A stretch of 25,479 nucleotides of DNA from Zeimonas sp041678445 (GTDB taxonomy: Bacteria; Pseudomonadota; Gammaproteobacteria; Burkholderiales; Burkholderiaceae_E): the NCBI GenBank assembly GCA_041678445.1, contig JBAYOD010000017.1, positions 1 through 25,479 of the forward strand, written 5' to 3'. The notes below the pieces were generated by a model, which saw only the letters and a list, made by a program, of their open reading frames with translations, made no database searches and was not told the DNA's origin. The position numbers were made by a program, and so were the translations under genes. Shown in pieces: positions 1 to 6,970 of the stretch; within the stretch, counting starts at the first letter, position 1, and each line of letters starts with the position of its first letter.

Positions 1-198
1 GCAGCGCTCGTGGCCGCGCGCGTCAGCGCGCACCAACAATCTGACTTGCCGCCGACTGTTTGAGCGAAACGAACGAAGCGAAGCGAAGGGAGTGCAGCGA
101 GTTCGGCGGCAGGCCACGAGCGCGAGCATCGGAGGGCACCCCGCGAAGCGGGGCAAGCACCCGGCGTGCGCCGAAAGCCTCGCCCCGCGTCCTGGCAA
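1..198 (+). repeat. Partial copy of a long palindromic intergenic repeat (left copy)
   Basis: This gene-free stretch downstream of trmL holds nested inverted repeats. A 12-bp pair lies at 4-15 and 112-123 (GCGCTCGTGGCC and its complement), a 9-bp pair at 47-55 and 103-111 (TGCCGCCGA), and a small hairpin at 139-153 (CCCCGC-gaa-GCGGGG). Between the 9-bp arms is a core with the pattern CTGTTTGAGCG...GTGCAGCGAGTT. The same order of elements, with a closely similar core, recurs in inverse orientation at 25071-25323. By comparison with that copy the left outer arm of this one should lie before the window starts. No transposase is attached. It is best described as a REP- or MITE-like non-coding repeat; its mobility is unknown. 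Confidence 0.7.
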
Positions 199-239
199 AA
201 GCCGCCCCAGGCGCTCGAACGCGAACAGGTACGAGGCGC

Positions 240-731
240 TCATCCCGTGGGAGGTTCCCCCGATGCCGGCCCGGCGCCATCGAAACCCAACTGCCGCCAG
301 GCCTCGAACACGGTCACCGCGACCGCATTGGACAGGTTGAGGCTGCGGTTGTCCGGGCGCATCGGCAGCCGCAGCCATTGCGCGCCCGGGATGCCGGCCA
401 GCACTTCGTCGGGCAGCCCGCGGGTCTCGCAGCCGAAGACCAGCCAGTCGCCGGCCTCGAAGCGGACCTCGTAGGGGCTGCGTCGGCCGCGCGTGCTCAT
501 CGCGAACAGACGCTGCGGCTTGCAGTCGGCGAGCAGCGCCGGCCAGGACCGATGGGTGCGGATCCGGGTGTACTCGTGATAGTCGAGCCCGGCACGGCGC
601 AAGCGGGCGCTGTCCAGTTCGAAGCCGAGCGGCTCGACCAGGTGCAGGCTGGCCCCGGTGTTCGCGCACAGGCGGATCACGTTGCCGGTGTTCGGCGGGA
701 TTTCGGGGTTGACGAGCACGACGTTGAGCAT
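240..731 (-). CDS. trmL: tRNA (cytidine(34)-2'-O)-methyltransferase TrmL
   Basis: A 163-residue SPOUT-class methyltransferase, the usual TrmL length. Enzymes of this family methylate the 2'-O of the wobble base in tRNA-Leu isoacceptors using S-adenosylmethionine. Visible family motifs are the N-terminal MLNVVLVNPEIPPNTGN, the knot motif GCETRGLP (residues 100-107) and RSLNLSNAVAV (129-139), which form the SAM-binding trefoil knot. The open frame extends far upstream (to 1430) through comF in another frame, but family homology begins at this ATG, so the long version is rejected. It follows comF by 11 nt on the same strand and is probably co-transcribed with it. No strong ribosome binding site is visible. 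Function is inferred from family motifs. Confidence 0.93.
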   Translation of the reverse strand: MLNVVLVNPEIPPNTGNVIRLCANTGASLHLVEPLGFELDSARLRRAGLDYHEYTRIRTHRSWPALLADCKPQRLFAMSTRGRRSPYEVRFEAGDWLVFGCETRGLPDEVLAGIPGAQWLRLPMRPDNRSLNLSNAVAVTVFEAWRQLGFDGAGPASGEPPTG

Positions 732-742
732 GCGCCGGCATG

Positions 743-1603
743 CTAGCGCGCATCGGCGGCCGTGTCGCTGCCATCGCCATCGCCATCGCCATCGCCGGCA
801 GCGGCAGCGGCAGGCGTTGCCGTGCGACAGGCCACGCAGACGACCACGGTGACGGCGCCCGCCGCCTTCAGGGCGCCGGCGGCGGCCTGCAGGGTCGCGC
901 CGGTGGTCATCACGTCGTCGACGATCAGCAGGGTGGTGGCCGGGCCGACCGGGGGTGCGGTGAAGGCGGCACGCAGGACTTGCCGGCGCTGGCGGGCGTC
1001 GAGGCTGGAAGCCGGCAAGGTGTCGCGCGTCCTGCGCAGCAGGCCGTGCGCCGGCGTCAGGCCGAATGCGGCGGCGACCGGCCTGGCCAGCAGCCGCGCC
1101 TGGTTGAAGCCGCGGCGGGCCAGCCGGGCGGGCGCCAGCGGAACCGGCACGACCGCGTCGGGCGCCGGAACGCCGGCCGGCCAGCCTGCGATGCAAGCGC
1201 GTGCCAGCAGCCGGCCCAGCGGCGCGGCCAGCGCCGCCTGGCGGCCGAACTTGATCGCCTGCACCAGATGATCGAGCGGGCGCGCATAGTCGGCCAGCGC
1301 GATGCAGTGGTCGAAGACGGGGAGATGGTGTCGGCAATGACGGCAGGATCCGGTCGCGGCCAGCCGCTCGCCGCAGCGCGGGCAGCGCTGCACGCCCAGG
1401 CCCGGCAGGCTGGCAGCGCAGCCGGCGCACCAGCCACGTGGCGATGCGCCGGGGCCGCTCGGCTGCCCCGGGGATAGCGGCTGCTCACAGGCCACGCAGA
1501 CGACCGGCAGCATTTCGTCGAGCAGGCGCAGCGAGGCGTCGCGGCCGGCGCGCCAGAGGGCGGACAGGCCGACCTGCCGCAGCAATGATGGCGAGAGGTT
1601 CAT
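743..1603 (-). CDS. comF: ComF family phosphoribosyltransferase-like protein
   Basis: A 286-residue ComF/GntX-type protein. The N-terminal part has four CxxC pairs (C36/C39, C59/C62, C74/C77, C87/C90), expected to bind zinc. The C-terminal part is a type I phosphoribosyltransferase domain with the PRPP loop LLIVDDVMTTGATL (about 225-238) and the family motif RRGFNQA (164-170). ComF proteins are needed for DNA uptake in naturally competent bacteria, probably at the single-strand DNA step in the cytoplasm; the role in this organism is not shown. The start chosen is ATG at 1603; the frame stays open to 1645, but that extension overlaps the divergent bioC start. The C-terminus is odd: an Ala run followed by four Gly-Asp pairs encoded by a hexanucleotide repeat. 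Confidence 0.88.
   Translation of the reverse strand: MNLSPSLLRQVGLSALWRAGRDASLRLLDEMLPVVCVACEQPLSPGQPSGPGASPRGWCAGCAASLPGLGVQRCPRCGERLAATGSCRHCRHHLPVFDHCIALADYARPLDHLVQAIKFGRQAALAAPLGRLLARACIAGWPAGVPAPDAVVPVPLAPARLARRGFNQARLLARPVAAAFGLTPAHGLLRRTRDTLPASSLDARQRRQVLRAAFTAPPVGPATTLLIVDDVMTTGATLQAAAGALKAAGAVTVVVCVACRTATPAAAAAGDGDGDGDGSDTAADAR
770..793. repeat. Hexanucleotide microsatellite (GCCATC)x4 inside comF
   Basis: Four perfect tandem GCCATC units on the plus strand. They are read on the minus strand as alternating Gly and Asp codons near the ComF C-terminus (residues about 270-278). Because the unit is six bases, gain or loss of copies would change protein length by two residues and keep the frame. 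A neighbouring GC-rich GCAGCG run encodes the preceding alanines. Confidence 0.85.
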
Positions 1604-1604
1604 G

Positions 1605-1635
1605 CCGACATTGGAACCCGCCGCAGTCCTATACT
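1605..1635 (+). promoter_or_regulatory. Putative promoter of bioC with start point next to the ATG
   Basis: A good -10 hexamer TATACT (1630-1635) lies 8 nt before the bioC ATG. The best -35 partner is CCGACA (1605-1610), matching four of six consensus bases but with a long 19-nt spacer; TTGGAA at 1611 is too close. Transcription from this -10 would begin at about 1641-1643, leaving almost no 5' leader. The site sits in the short divergent gap between comF and bioC. Confidence 0.35.
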
Positions 1636-1643
1636 GGGCGCCC

Positions 1644-2531
1644 ATGGCTCATCCTTCCGCCCTAGATCCGAAGGCCGTACGCCGGCAGTTCGCGCGCCGC
1701 GCCGACCGGCTGCACCAGGCCGACTTCCTGTTGCGGGAAACGGAGAGGCGTCTGCTCGAGCGGCTGGAGATTGTCCGGCTGACGCCGGCTGCCGTCCTCG
1801 ATGTCGGCTGCGGACTCGGCCGCAGCCTGGCCGCGCTCGCGCAACGCTACCCGCAGGCCACGCTGCGTGGCTGCGACCTGTCCTGGCAGGTCGCGGCCCG
1901 GGCCCGTGCGGCACTCGAACCGACGGCGCGCGGCCTGCTGGCGCGTCTGCGGCGCGGCCCGACGCAACCGGTAGCGGCCGTGTTCGCGGCTGATGCCCAC
2001 GCCCTGCCGTTGCCGCCGTCGTGCACCGACCTGATCTGGTCCAATCTGGTCTTCCACTGGTTCCATGAGCCGCAGCGTGTGGTCGACGAGTGGTACCGGG
2101 TGATTCGCCCCGACGGGCTGCTCACGTTCACCGTGCTCGGCGTCGACAGCCTGATCGAATTGCGGACGGTCGGCGCCCGTCTGCCCGACTTCCCCGACAT
2201 GCACGACATCGGCGACCTGCTGGTCGGCGCCGGCTTCGCCGAGCCGGTGATGGACGTCGAGCGGCTGGTGCTGACCTATCGCGATGCCGAGACGCTGCTG
2301 GCCGATGCCCGCGCCCTCGGCGGCAATGCGCTGGCCGGGCGCTTCCGTGGCCTGCTCGGCCGCGGCCACCGGCGCGAGTGGCTGGCCGCGATCGAGCGTG
2401 GTCGCGCGGCCGACGGGATGTTGCGCCTGAGCGTCGAACTGATTTTCGGGCACGCCTGGTGCCCGCCCAGGAAGCGCCTGCCGGGGGGGCTCGCGCACGT
2501 CGAATTCATGCCACGCCGAAAGGGGGGCTGA
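1644..2531 (+). CDS. bioC: BioC-type SAM-dependent methyltransferase (malonyl-ACP O-methyltransferase family)
   Basis: A 295-residue class I methyltransferase. The SAM-binding motif I is VLDVGCGLGRSLAAL (about residues 50-64), followed by DLIWSNLVFHWF and GLLTFTVLG, typical of BioC-like proteins. The N-terminus (RRQFARRADRLHQADFLLRE) also matches that family. BioC methylates the free carboxyl of malonyl-ACP so it can enter fatty acid synthesis as a disguised primer for biotin; proteins of this type beside comF in betaproteobacteria are commonly annotated BioC. No other bio gene is in the window, so the exact substrate is inferred. ATG 1644 is chosen because an upstream alternative at 1602 overlaps the comF start and lacks homology. 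No Shine-Dalgarno sequence is visible; the transcript may be nearly leaderless. Confidence 0.75.
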   Translation: MAHPSALDPKAVRRQFARRADRLHQADFLLRETERRLLERLEIVRLTPAAVLDVGCGLGRSLAALAQRYPQATLRGCDLSWQVAARARAALEPTARGLLARLRRGPTQPVAAVFAADAHALPLPPSCTDLIWSNLVFHWFHEPQRVVDEWYRVIRPDGLLTFTVLGVDSLIELRTVGARLPDFPDMHDIGDLLVGAGFAEPVMDVERLVLTYRDAETLLADARALGGNALAGRFRGLLGRGHRREWLAAIERGRAADGMLRLSVELIFGHAWCPPRKRLPGGLAHVEFMPRRKGG

Positions 2532-2541
2532 GGCCATCGAT

Positions 2542-2571
2542 TTGCTGCCCGCCATGCGCGCCGCCTATAAT
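2542..2571 (+). promoter_or_regulatory. Sigma-70-type promoter of the cytochrome oxidase operon
   Basis: TTGCTG (2542-2547) and a perfect TATAAT (2566-2571) are separated by 18 nt. They lie just after the bioC stop and upstream of the DUF2244 gene, the first gene of the cox operon. Transcription should start near 2578, giving a leader of 60-90 nt depending on which DUF2244 start is used. It is the strongest promoter match seen in the window. Confidence 0.6.
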
Positions 2572-2670
2572 CCTTGCGTTGAAACAAATCCGCTTCGGAT
2601 CGTCGCCGGTTCTTCGCGAACGGCGCCAGTTCGCATGCAGTACCGGTGGAGCTACGCTGCAGACCAGCAC

Positions 2671-3129
2671 ATGCACGAATGGGTTCTCAAGCGCAACTGC
2701 GCATTGACGCCCGTTCAACTCGCCATGTGGTTCGGCTCGCTCGCAGCGGTGTCGCTGTTGCTGGCCTTGCTTTTCGCATCGATGGGGGCCTGGCTCACGA
2801 TACCGTTTGCCCTGGTCGAGATCACCGCACTGGCCTGGGCATTCGTCTGGTGGGCGCGACATGCGACCGATTACGAGCGAATAGTGGTGTGCGACGGCCT
2901 GCTGAGCGTCGAGAAATCGAGCGGGGAACGCCTGCGCAGGATAGAGTGTCGGCCTGCCTGGGTCAGAGTTGAGTATGGTGGCGCACGGTGCGGTCCGATC
3001 CGGATCGTGTCGTCATGCGAAGCGATCGAGATCGGCGGGCTGGTGCCCGACGATCGGCGAGCGGCGCTGGCCAGGGAGTTGAGGGGTGCATTCGCATCGC
3101 AGCATGCGGGCGGGAGTGCTCGGGGTTGA
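2671..3129 (+). CDS. DUF2244 domain membrane protein, first gene of the cox operon
   Basis: A 152-residue protein of the DUF2244 family, found beside cytochrome c oxidase genes in many proteobacteria but without a defined function. It begins with the family signature MHEWVLKRNCALTPVQ, has two adjacent membrane helices (about residues 17-36 and 41-62), then a soluble C-terminal domain beginning around the segment ATDYERIVV. ATG 2671 places the start at the family signature; an in-frame ATG at 2635 would add 12 residues and cannot be excluded, as neither has a clear ribosome binding site. It follows a strong promoter and precedes coxB by 19 nt. An accessory role in oxidase biogenesis is inferred from position only. 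Confidence 0.8.
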   Translation: MHEWVLKRNCALTPVQLAMWFGSLAAVSLLLALLFASMGAWLTIPFALVEITALAWAFVWWARHATDYERIVVCDGLLSVEKSSGERLRRIECRPAWVRVEYGGARCGPIRIVSSCEAIEIGGLVPDDRRAALARELRGAFASQHAGGSARG

Positions 3130-3148
3130 CGGGAAAGAACGACTACGG

Positions 3149-4315
3149 ATGGGCAGCATGAAACTGAAGCGTGCGGCAGGCGCATTGGCGACGGCGGTTC
3201 TGGGCGGTTGGCTGTCGGTGGCCAATGCGGTCGGGGACATGCCGGGCGGGCCGAAGTACAACGGTCTGAACCTGCAGGATCCTGCGACCCGGATCGCGGC
3301 CGATCAGCACTGGATGCACTGGTTCCTGATGTGGATCTGCCTGATCATCTTCGTGCTCGTCTTCGGCACGATGTTCTACTCGATCCTGATGCACCGGAAG
3401 TCCAAGGGCTACAAACCCGCCAGCTTCCACGAGAGCACGGCGGTCGAGGTCACCTGGACGGTCATTCCCTTCCTGATCATCATCGGCATGGCCCTGCCGG
3501 CCACCCGGATGGTCGTCGAGCAGAAGGACACCTCGAACGCCGACCTGACCATCAAGGTCACCGGCTATCAGTGGAAATGGGGCTATGACTACCTGAAGGG
3601 CGACGGCGAAGGCATTTCGTTCCTGTCGACGCTGACGACGCCGCGTGCCCAGATCGAGGGTCGCGAGCCGAAAACCAACACCTATCTCGTCGAGGTCGAC
3701 AATCCGATGGTCGTGCCGGTGGACCAGAAGGTCCGCGTGGTCCTGACCGCCAACGACGTCATCCACTCGTGGATGGTGCCGGCCTTCGGGGTCAAGCAGG
3801 ACGCCATTCCGGGCTTCGTGCGCGACACCTGGTTCCGCGCCGAGAAAACCGGCGTCTTCCGCGGCCAGTGCGCCGAGCTGTGCGGCAAGGACCATGCGTT
3901 CATGCCGATCGTCGTCGAAGTCAAGTCGCAGGAAGACTATGCCCGGTGGGTCGAGGAGCAGAAGCAGCTGATGCTTGCCAGGCTCGATGATCCGAACAAG
4001 GAATGGACCCAGGACGAACTCTTCGAGCGGGGCGAGAAGGTTTACCAGGCGAACTGCGTGGCCTGCCACCAGGCCAACGGCCAGGGCGTGCCGCCGGCCT
4101 TCCCGCCGCTGGCCGGTTCGAAGCTGGTTCTCGGCCCGTCGGAAGGACAGATCGACATCGTGCTCAATGGCCGGCAGAACACCGCGATGGCGTCGTTCCG
4201 CCAGCTCTCCGACGTCGAGCTGGCCGCGGTCATCACCTATACCCGCCACGCCTGGGGCAATGACCCGGCCGACGGCCTCGTACAGCCGGCCGAAGTCATG
4301 GCCGCACGCAAGTAA
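3149..4315 (+). CDS. coxB: Cytochrome c oxidase subunit II with fused cytochrome c domain (caa3 type)
   Basis: A 388-residue subunit II. In order it has a signal-like N-terminus, two membrane helices (about 50-75 and 95-115), a periplasmic cupredoxin domain and a C-terminal cytochrome c domain. CuA ligands are visible: H206 in IHSWMVP and the CAELCGKDHAFM block with C241, E243, C245, H249 and M252. The heme c motif is NCVACH (C303, C306, H307), with M347 in TAMASF as likely axial ligand. It takes electrons into CuA, and the fused heme c makes this a caa3-type oxidase. ATG 3149 follows GGAAAG by 11 nt; ATG 3158 is an alternative. Subunit I follows 63 nt downstream. Confidence 0.96.
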   Translation: MGSMKLKRAAGALATAVLGGWLSVANAVGDMPGGPKYNGLNLQDPATRIAADQHWMHWFLMWICLIIFVLVFGTMFYSILMHRKSKGYKPASFHESTAVEVTWTVIPFLIIIGMALPATRMVVEQKDTSNADLTIKVTGYQWKWGYDYLKGDGEGISFLSTLTTPRAQIEGREPKTNTYLVEVDNPMVVPVDQKVRVVLTANDVIHSWMVPAFGVKQDAIPGFVRDTWFRAEKTGVFRGQCAELCGKDHAFMPIVVEVKSQEDYARWVEEQKQLMLARLDDPNKEWTQDELFERGEKVYQANCVACHQANGQGVPPAFPPLAGSKLVLGPSEGQIDIVLNGRQNTAMASFRQLSDVELAAVITYTRHAWGNDPADGLVQPAEVMAARK

Positions 4316-4378
4316 CCGGGTCGCGGCCATCCGGTCTCATCCGGACGGAATGCACAGAGTTTGCAGGAGCCTAGTCAA

Positions 4379-5968
4379 ATGAGCGCAGTACTGGACCATC
4401 ACGGCGACCACGCCCACGATCACGCGCACGACCATCCCACCGGGTGGCGGCGCTGGGTGTTCGCAACGAACCACAAGGACATCGGCACCCTCTACCTCTG
4501 GTTCTCGTTCACGATGTTCTTCGTCGGCGGCATCAATGCGCTGCTGCTGCGCACCGAGCTGTTCCAGCCCGGTCTGCAGGTCATGGAGCCGGAATTCTTC
4601 AATCAGCTCACGACGATGCACGGGCTGATCATGGTCTTCGGCGCGATCATGCCGGCCTTCGTCGGCTTCGCGAACTGGCAGATCCCGATGATGATCGGCG
4701 CCTCCGACATGGCCTTCGCGAGGATGAACAACTTCAGCTTCTGGCTGCTGCCGGCGGCGGCGCTGCTGCTGGTCATCTCGTATTTCGTGCCGGGCGGCGC
4801 GAGTGCGGCGGGCTGGACGCTGTATGCGCCGCTGTCCACGCAGATGGGCCCGGGCCAGGATCTCGGGATCTTCGCCGTCCACATCTTCGGCGCCTCGTCG
4901 ATCATGGGGGCGATCAACATCGTCACGACGGTGCTCAACATGCGGGCTCCTGGCATGTCGCTGATGCGCATGCCGATGTTCGTCTGGACCTGGCTGATCA
5001 CGGCCTACCTGCTGATCGCCGTCATGCCGGTGCTGGCCGGGGCGATCACGATGCTGCTGACCGACCGCCACTTCGGCACGGCCTTCTTCAACGCGGCGGC
5101 CGGCGGCGACCCGGTGATGTACCAGCACATCTTCTGGTTCTTCGGTCACCCCGAGGTCTACATCATGATCCTGCCGGCGTTCGGGATCGTCAGCGAGGTC
5201 ATCCCCACCTTCTCGCGCAAGAAGCTGTTCGGCTACAGCTCGATGGTCTACGCCACGGCTTCGATCGCGATCCTGTCGATGCTCGTCTGGGCGCACCACA
5301 TGTTCACCACCGGCATGCCGGTGACCGGCCAGTTGTTCTTCATGTACGCGACGATGCTGATCGCGGTGCCCACCGGGGTGAAGATCTTCAACTGGGTGGC
5401 CACGATGTGGCGCGGCTCGATGACCTTCGAAACCCCGATGCTGTTTGCCGTCGGCTTCATCTTCGTGTTCGCCATCGGGGGGTTCACCGGGGTGATCATG
5501 GCCGTCGCGCCGCTCGACATCCAGTTGCACGACACCTACTACATCGTTGCCCACTTCCACTACGTGCTGGTGGCCGGCTCGTTGTTCGCGCTGTTCGCGG
5601 GCACCTACTACTGGCTGCCGAAGTGGACCGGCCACGTCTACGACGAGAAGCTCGGCAAGTGGCACTTCTGGATGTCGATGATCACCTTCAACATCACCTT
5701 CTTCCCGATGCACTTCCTCGGTCTGGCCGGCATGCCGCGGCGCTACGCCGACTACCCGATGCAGTTCGCCGACTTCAACGCAATCGTCACCATCGGCGCC
5801 TTCGGCTTCGGCCTGTCGCAGCTGATCTTCCTGTGGGCGATCATCAAATGCATCAAGGGGGGCGAGAAGGCTACCGACAAGGTCTGGGAAGGTGCCGAGG
5901 GGCTCGAATGGACCTTGCCGTCGCCGGCGCCCTGGCACTCGTTCGAGACGCCGCCCGTCGTCAAGTGA
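4379..5968 (+). CDS. coxA: Cytochrome c oxidase subunit I
   Basis: The 529-residue catalytic subunit of an aa3-type heme-copper oxidase, a 12-helix inner membrane protein that reduces oxygen to water and pumps protons. Metal ligands are in place: H81 (TTMHGL) and H394 for low-spin heme a, H257 (HPEVY, with Y261 as the cross-linked tyrosine), H306 and H307 for CuB, and H392 for heme a3 (VAHFHYV). ATG 4379 follows AGGAG by 9 nt; a frame extension to 4361 is rejected. The first 25 residues are rich in histidine and aspartate (HHGDHAHDHAHDH), as seen in related Burkholderiales proteins; a copper-binding role for that tail is only a guess. Confidence 0.97.
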   Translation: MSAVLDHHGDHAHDHAHDHPTGWRRWVFATNHKDIGTLYLWFSFTMFFVGGINALLLRTELFQPGLQVMEPEFFNQLTTMHGLIMVFGAIMPAFVGFANWQIPMMIGASDMAFARMNNFSFWLLPAAALLLVISYFVPGGASAAGWTLYAPLSTQMGPGQDLGIFAVHIFGASSIMGAINIVTTVLNMRAPGMSLMRMPMFVWTWLITAYLLIAVMPVLAGAITMLLTDRHFGTAFFNAAAGGDPVMYQHIFWFFGHPEVYIMILPAFGIVSEVIPTFSRKKLFGYSSMVYATASIAILSMLVWAHHMFTTGMPVTGQLFFMYATMLIAVPTGVKIFNWVATMWRGSMTFETPMLFAVGFIFVFAIGGFTGVIMAVAPLDIQLHDTYYIVAHFHYVLVAGSLFALFAGTYYWLPKWTGHVYDEKLGKWHFWMSMITFNITFFPMHFLGLAGMPRRYADYPMQFADFNAIVTIGAFGFGLSQLIFLWAIIKCIKGGEKATDKVWEGAEGLEWTLPSPAPWHSFETPPVVK

Positions 5969-6001
5969 GTCGACCGGCCGAGTGGATCGATGGAGAACGC
6001 G

Positions 6002-6115
6002 ATGAGTGATCCGAACAGGAACAGGAACCTGCGCACCGCGCTGATCCTGCTGTCGATCGCCGCCGTGTTCTTCGTCGGCGTCATTGCCAACCGCATGATC
6101 TTCGGGGGAGGCTGA
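6002..6115 (+). CDS. Cytochrome oxidase small assembly protein (37 residues)
   Basis: A 37-residue single-helix membrane protein, MSDPNRNRNLRTALILLSIA followed by AVFFVGVIANRMIFGGG. The polar N-terminus and one hydrophobic segment (about residues 12-34) match the short 'cytochrome oxidase small assembly protein' found between coxA and cox11 in Burkholderiales. ATG 6002 is preceded by GGAG at 5992-5995 with 6 nt spacing; an in-frame ATG at 5990 is possible but lacks a site. The stop lies 2 nt before the ctaG ATG, so translation is probably coupled. Its exact role is unknown; position suggests help in CuB or subunit I assembly. Confidence 0.8.
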   Translation: MSDPNRNRNLRTALILLSIAAVFFVGVIANRMIFGGG

Positions 6116-6117
6116 AG

Positions 6118-6720
6118 ATGTCCGAGCGTCAGACCGGGCCTGCCGAAACGCGTTTCGAGAACGCGCAGATGGTCGGCAAACTGATTGTCGTGATCGCCGT
6201 CATGTTCGGCTTCGGTTTCGCACTGGTGCCGCTGTACGAGAAGATCTGCCAGATCACCGGGATCAACCAGCTCACCAAGCGTGACCGGCAGGCCGAATCC
6301 TTCGCGAAGAACACCCAGATCGACACCAGCCGCCGAATCACCGTCGAGTTCGACGCCAATGGGCGCGGCGCCTGGCATTTCAAGCCGGAAGTCAATTCGC
6401 TCGAGGTTCATCCCGGCGAACTGGTCACGGTGGTCTACGATCTGATCAACACCCACAGCGAAGCCACCACGGGCCAGGCAATTCCCAGCTACGCACCGCA
6501 GGTGTCGGGGCGGTACTTCCACAAGCTCGAGTGCTTCTGCTTCGAGCAGCAGGAACTGCCGGGGGGCGCCACGCAGAAGTTCCCGGTGGTTTTCGTGATC
6601 GATCCGAAACTTCCCAAGGACGTCAGCACGATCACCCTGTCGTACACCTTCTTCGAGGTCGCCGGCCGTTCGGCCGCGGCAAGCGGTGTCGCGGGCGAGG
6701 CTCGCAGCGGAGGAGGCTGA
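6118..6720 (+). CDS. ctaG: Cytochrome c oxidase assembly protein CtaG/Cox11
   Basis: A 200-residue Cox11 family protein that delivers copper to the CuB centre of subunit I. It has one N-terminal membrane helix (about 20-38), the conserved VPLYEKICQITG segment with C44, and a periplasmic immunoglobulin-like domain carrying the copper motif ECFCFEQQ (C139 and C141). The ATG follows GGGGGAGG with 7 nt spacing. It lies between coxA and coxC, as usual, and its stop overlaps the next start by one base (TGATG). The last 20 residues are a low-complexity Ala/Gly tail not seen as part of the core domain. Confidence 0.95.
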   Translation: MSERQTGPAETRFENAQMVGKLIVVIAVMFGFGFALVPLYEKICQITGINQLTKRDRQAESFAKNTQIDTSRRITVEFDANGRGAWHFKPEVNSLEVHPGELVTVVYDLINTHSEATTGQAIPSYAPQVSGRYFHKLECFCFEQQELPGGATQKFPVVFVIDPKLPKDVSTITLSYTFFEVAGRSAAASGVAGEARSGGG

Positions 6721-6935
6721 TGTCGGCAGATCTGCAGGATGCGGCGCGCCGCAAGGGCAGTTTCATCGGCACGCTGCGGGCGATCGGCTGGGCGTTTTTC
6801 GGGGTGCGGGGGGGCAGGGCGCATGAGCGTGATCTCAGCAGCCTGAACCCGATTCATGTGATCATCATCGGTCTGGCGGCGGCGTTGCTGTTCGTGTTCG
6901 GACTGATTGCCATCGCGATCTGGGCGGTGGGCTGA
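6720..6935 (+). CDS. DUF2970 family small membrane protein
   Basis: A 71-residue protein whose N-terminal part reads GSFIGTLRAIGWAFFGVRG, then NPIHVIIIGL leading into one strong membrane helix (about 45-68). This pattern matches DUF2970, a short family located between cox11 and coxC in betaproteobacteria. Its start overlaps the ctaG stop by one base, which supports translational coupling and fixes the start. The frame is open further upstream, but that part is out-of-frame ctaG. No catalytic residues are visible; the function is unknown, and involvement in oxidase biogenesis is inferred from position. Confidence 0.85.
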   Translation: MSADLQDAARRKGSFIGTLRAIGWAFFGVRGGRAHERDLSSLNPIHVIIIGLAAALLFVFGLIAIAIWAVG

Positions 6936-6970
6936 AGCGCGGATATCTAGTTCAGGAGAGGGAAACAGAC

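Noticed and set aside
1..243. A minus-strand frame starting ATG at 243, overlapping the trmL stop as ATGA and open to the window edge
   Set aside because: The overlap is attractive, but almost all of the frame is translation of the palindromic repeat (Arg/Ser/Cys-rich), so it is more likely a chance frame. Sequence to the left of the window would settle it.
60..746. A 228-codon plus-strand frame over the left repeat and trmL
   Set aside because: It starts inside the palindromic repeat and continues antisense to trmL. No family pattern and no ribosome binding site.
1611..1635. TTGGAA and TATACT as a standard promoter pair for bioC
   Set aside because: Their spacing is only 13 nt, too short for sigma-70. 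A weaker -35 further upstream was used for the low-confidence call.
4316..4378. Possible promoter or hairpin between coxB and coxA
   Set aside because: No -10/-35 pair or stable stem was found; the gap holds only the coxA ribosome binding site and is best read as an internal operon spacer.
4337..5938. A 533-codon open frame on the minus strand opposite coxA
   Set aside because: It is the antisense shadow of coxA, with a composition of His, Asp, Arg and Glu runs typical of reversed GC-rich codons. No domain is recognisable.
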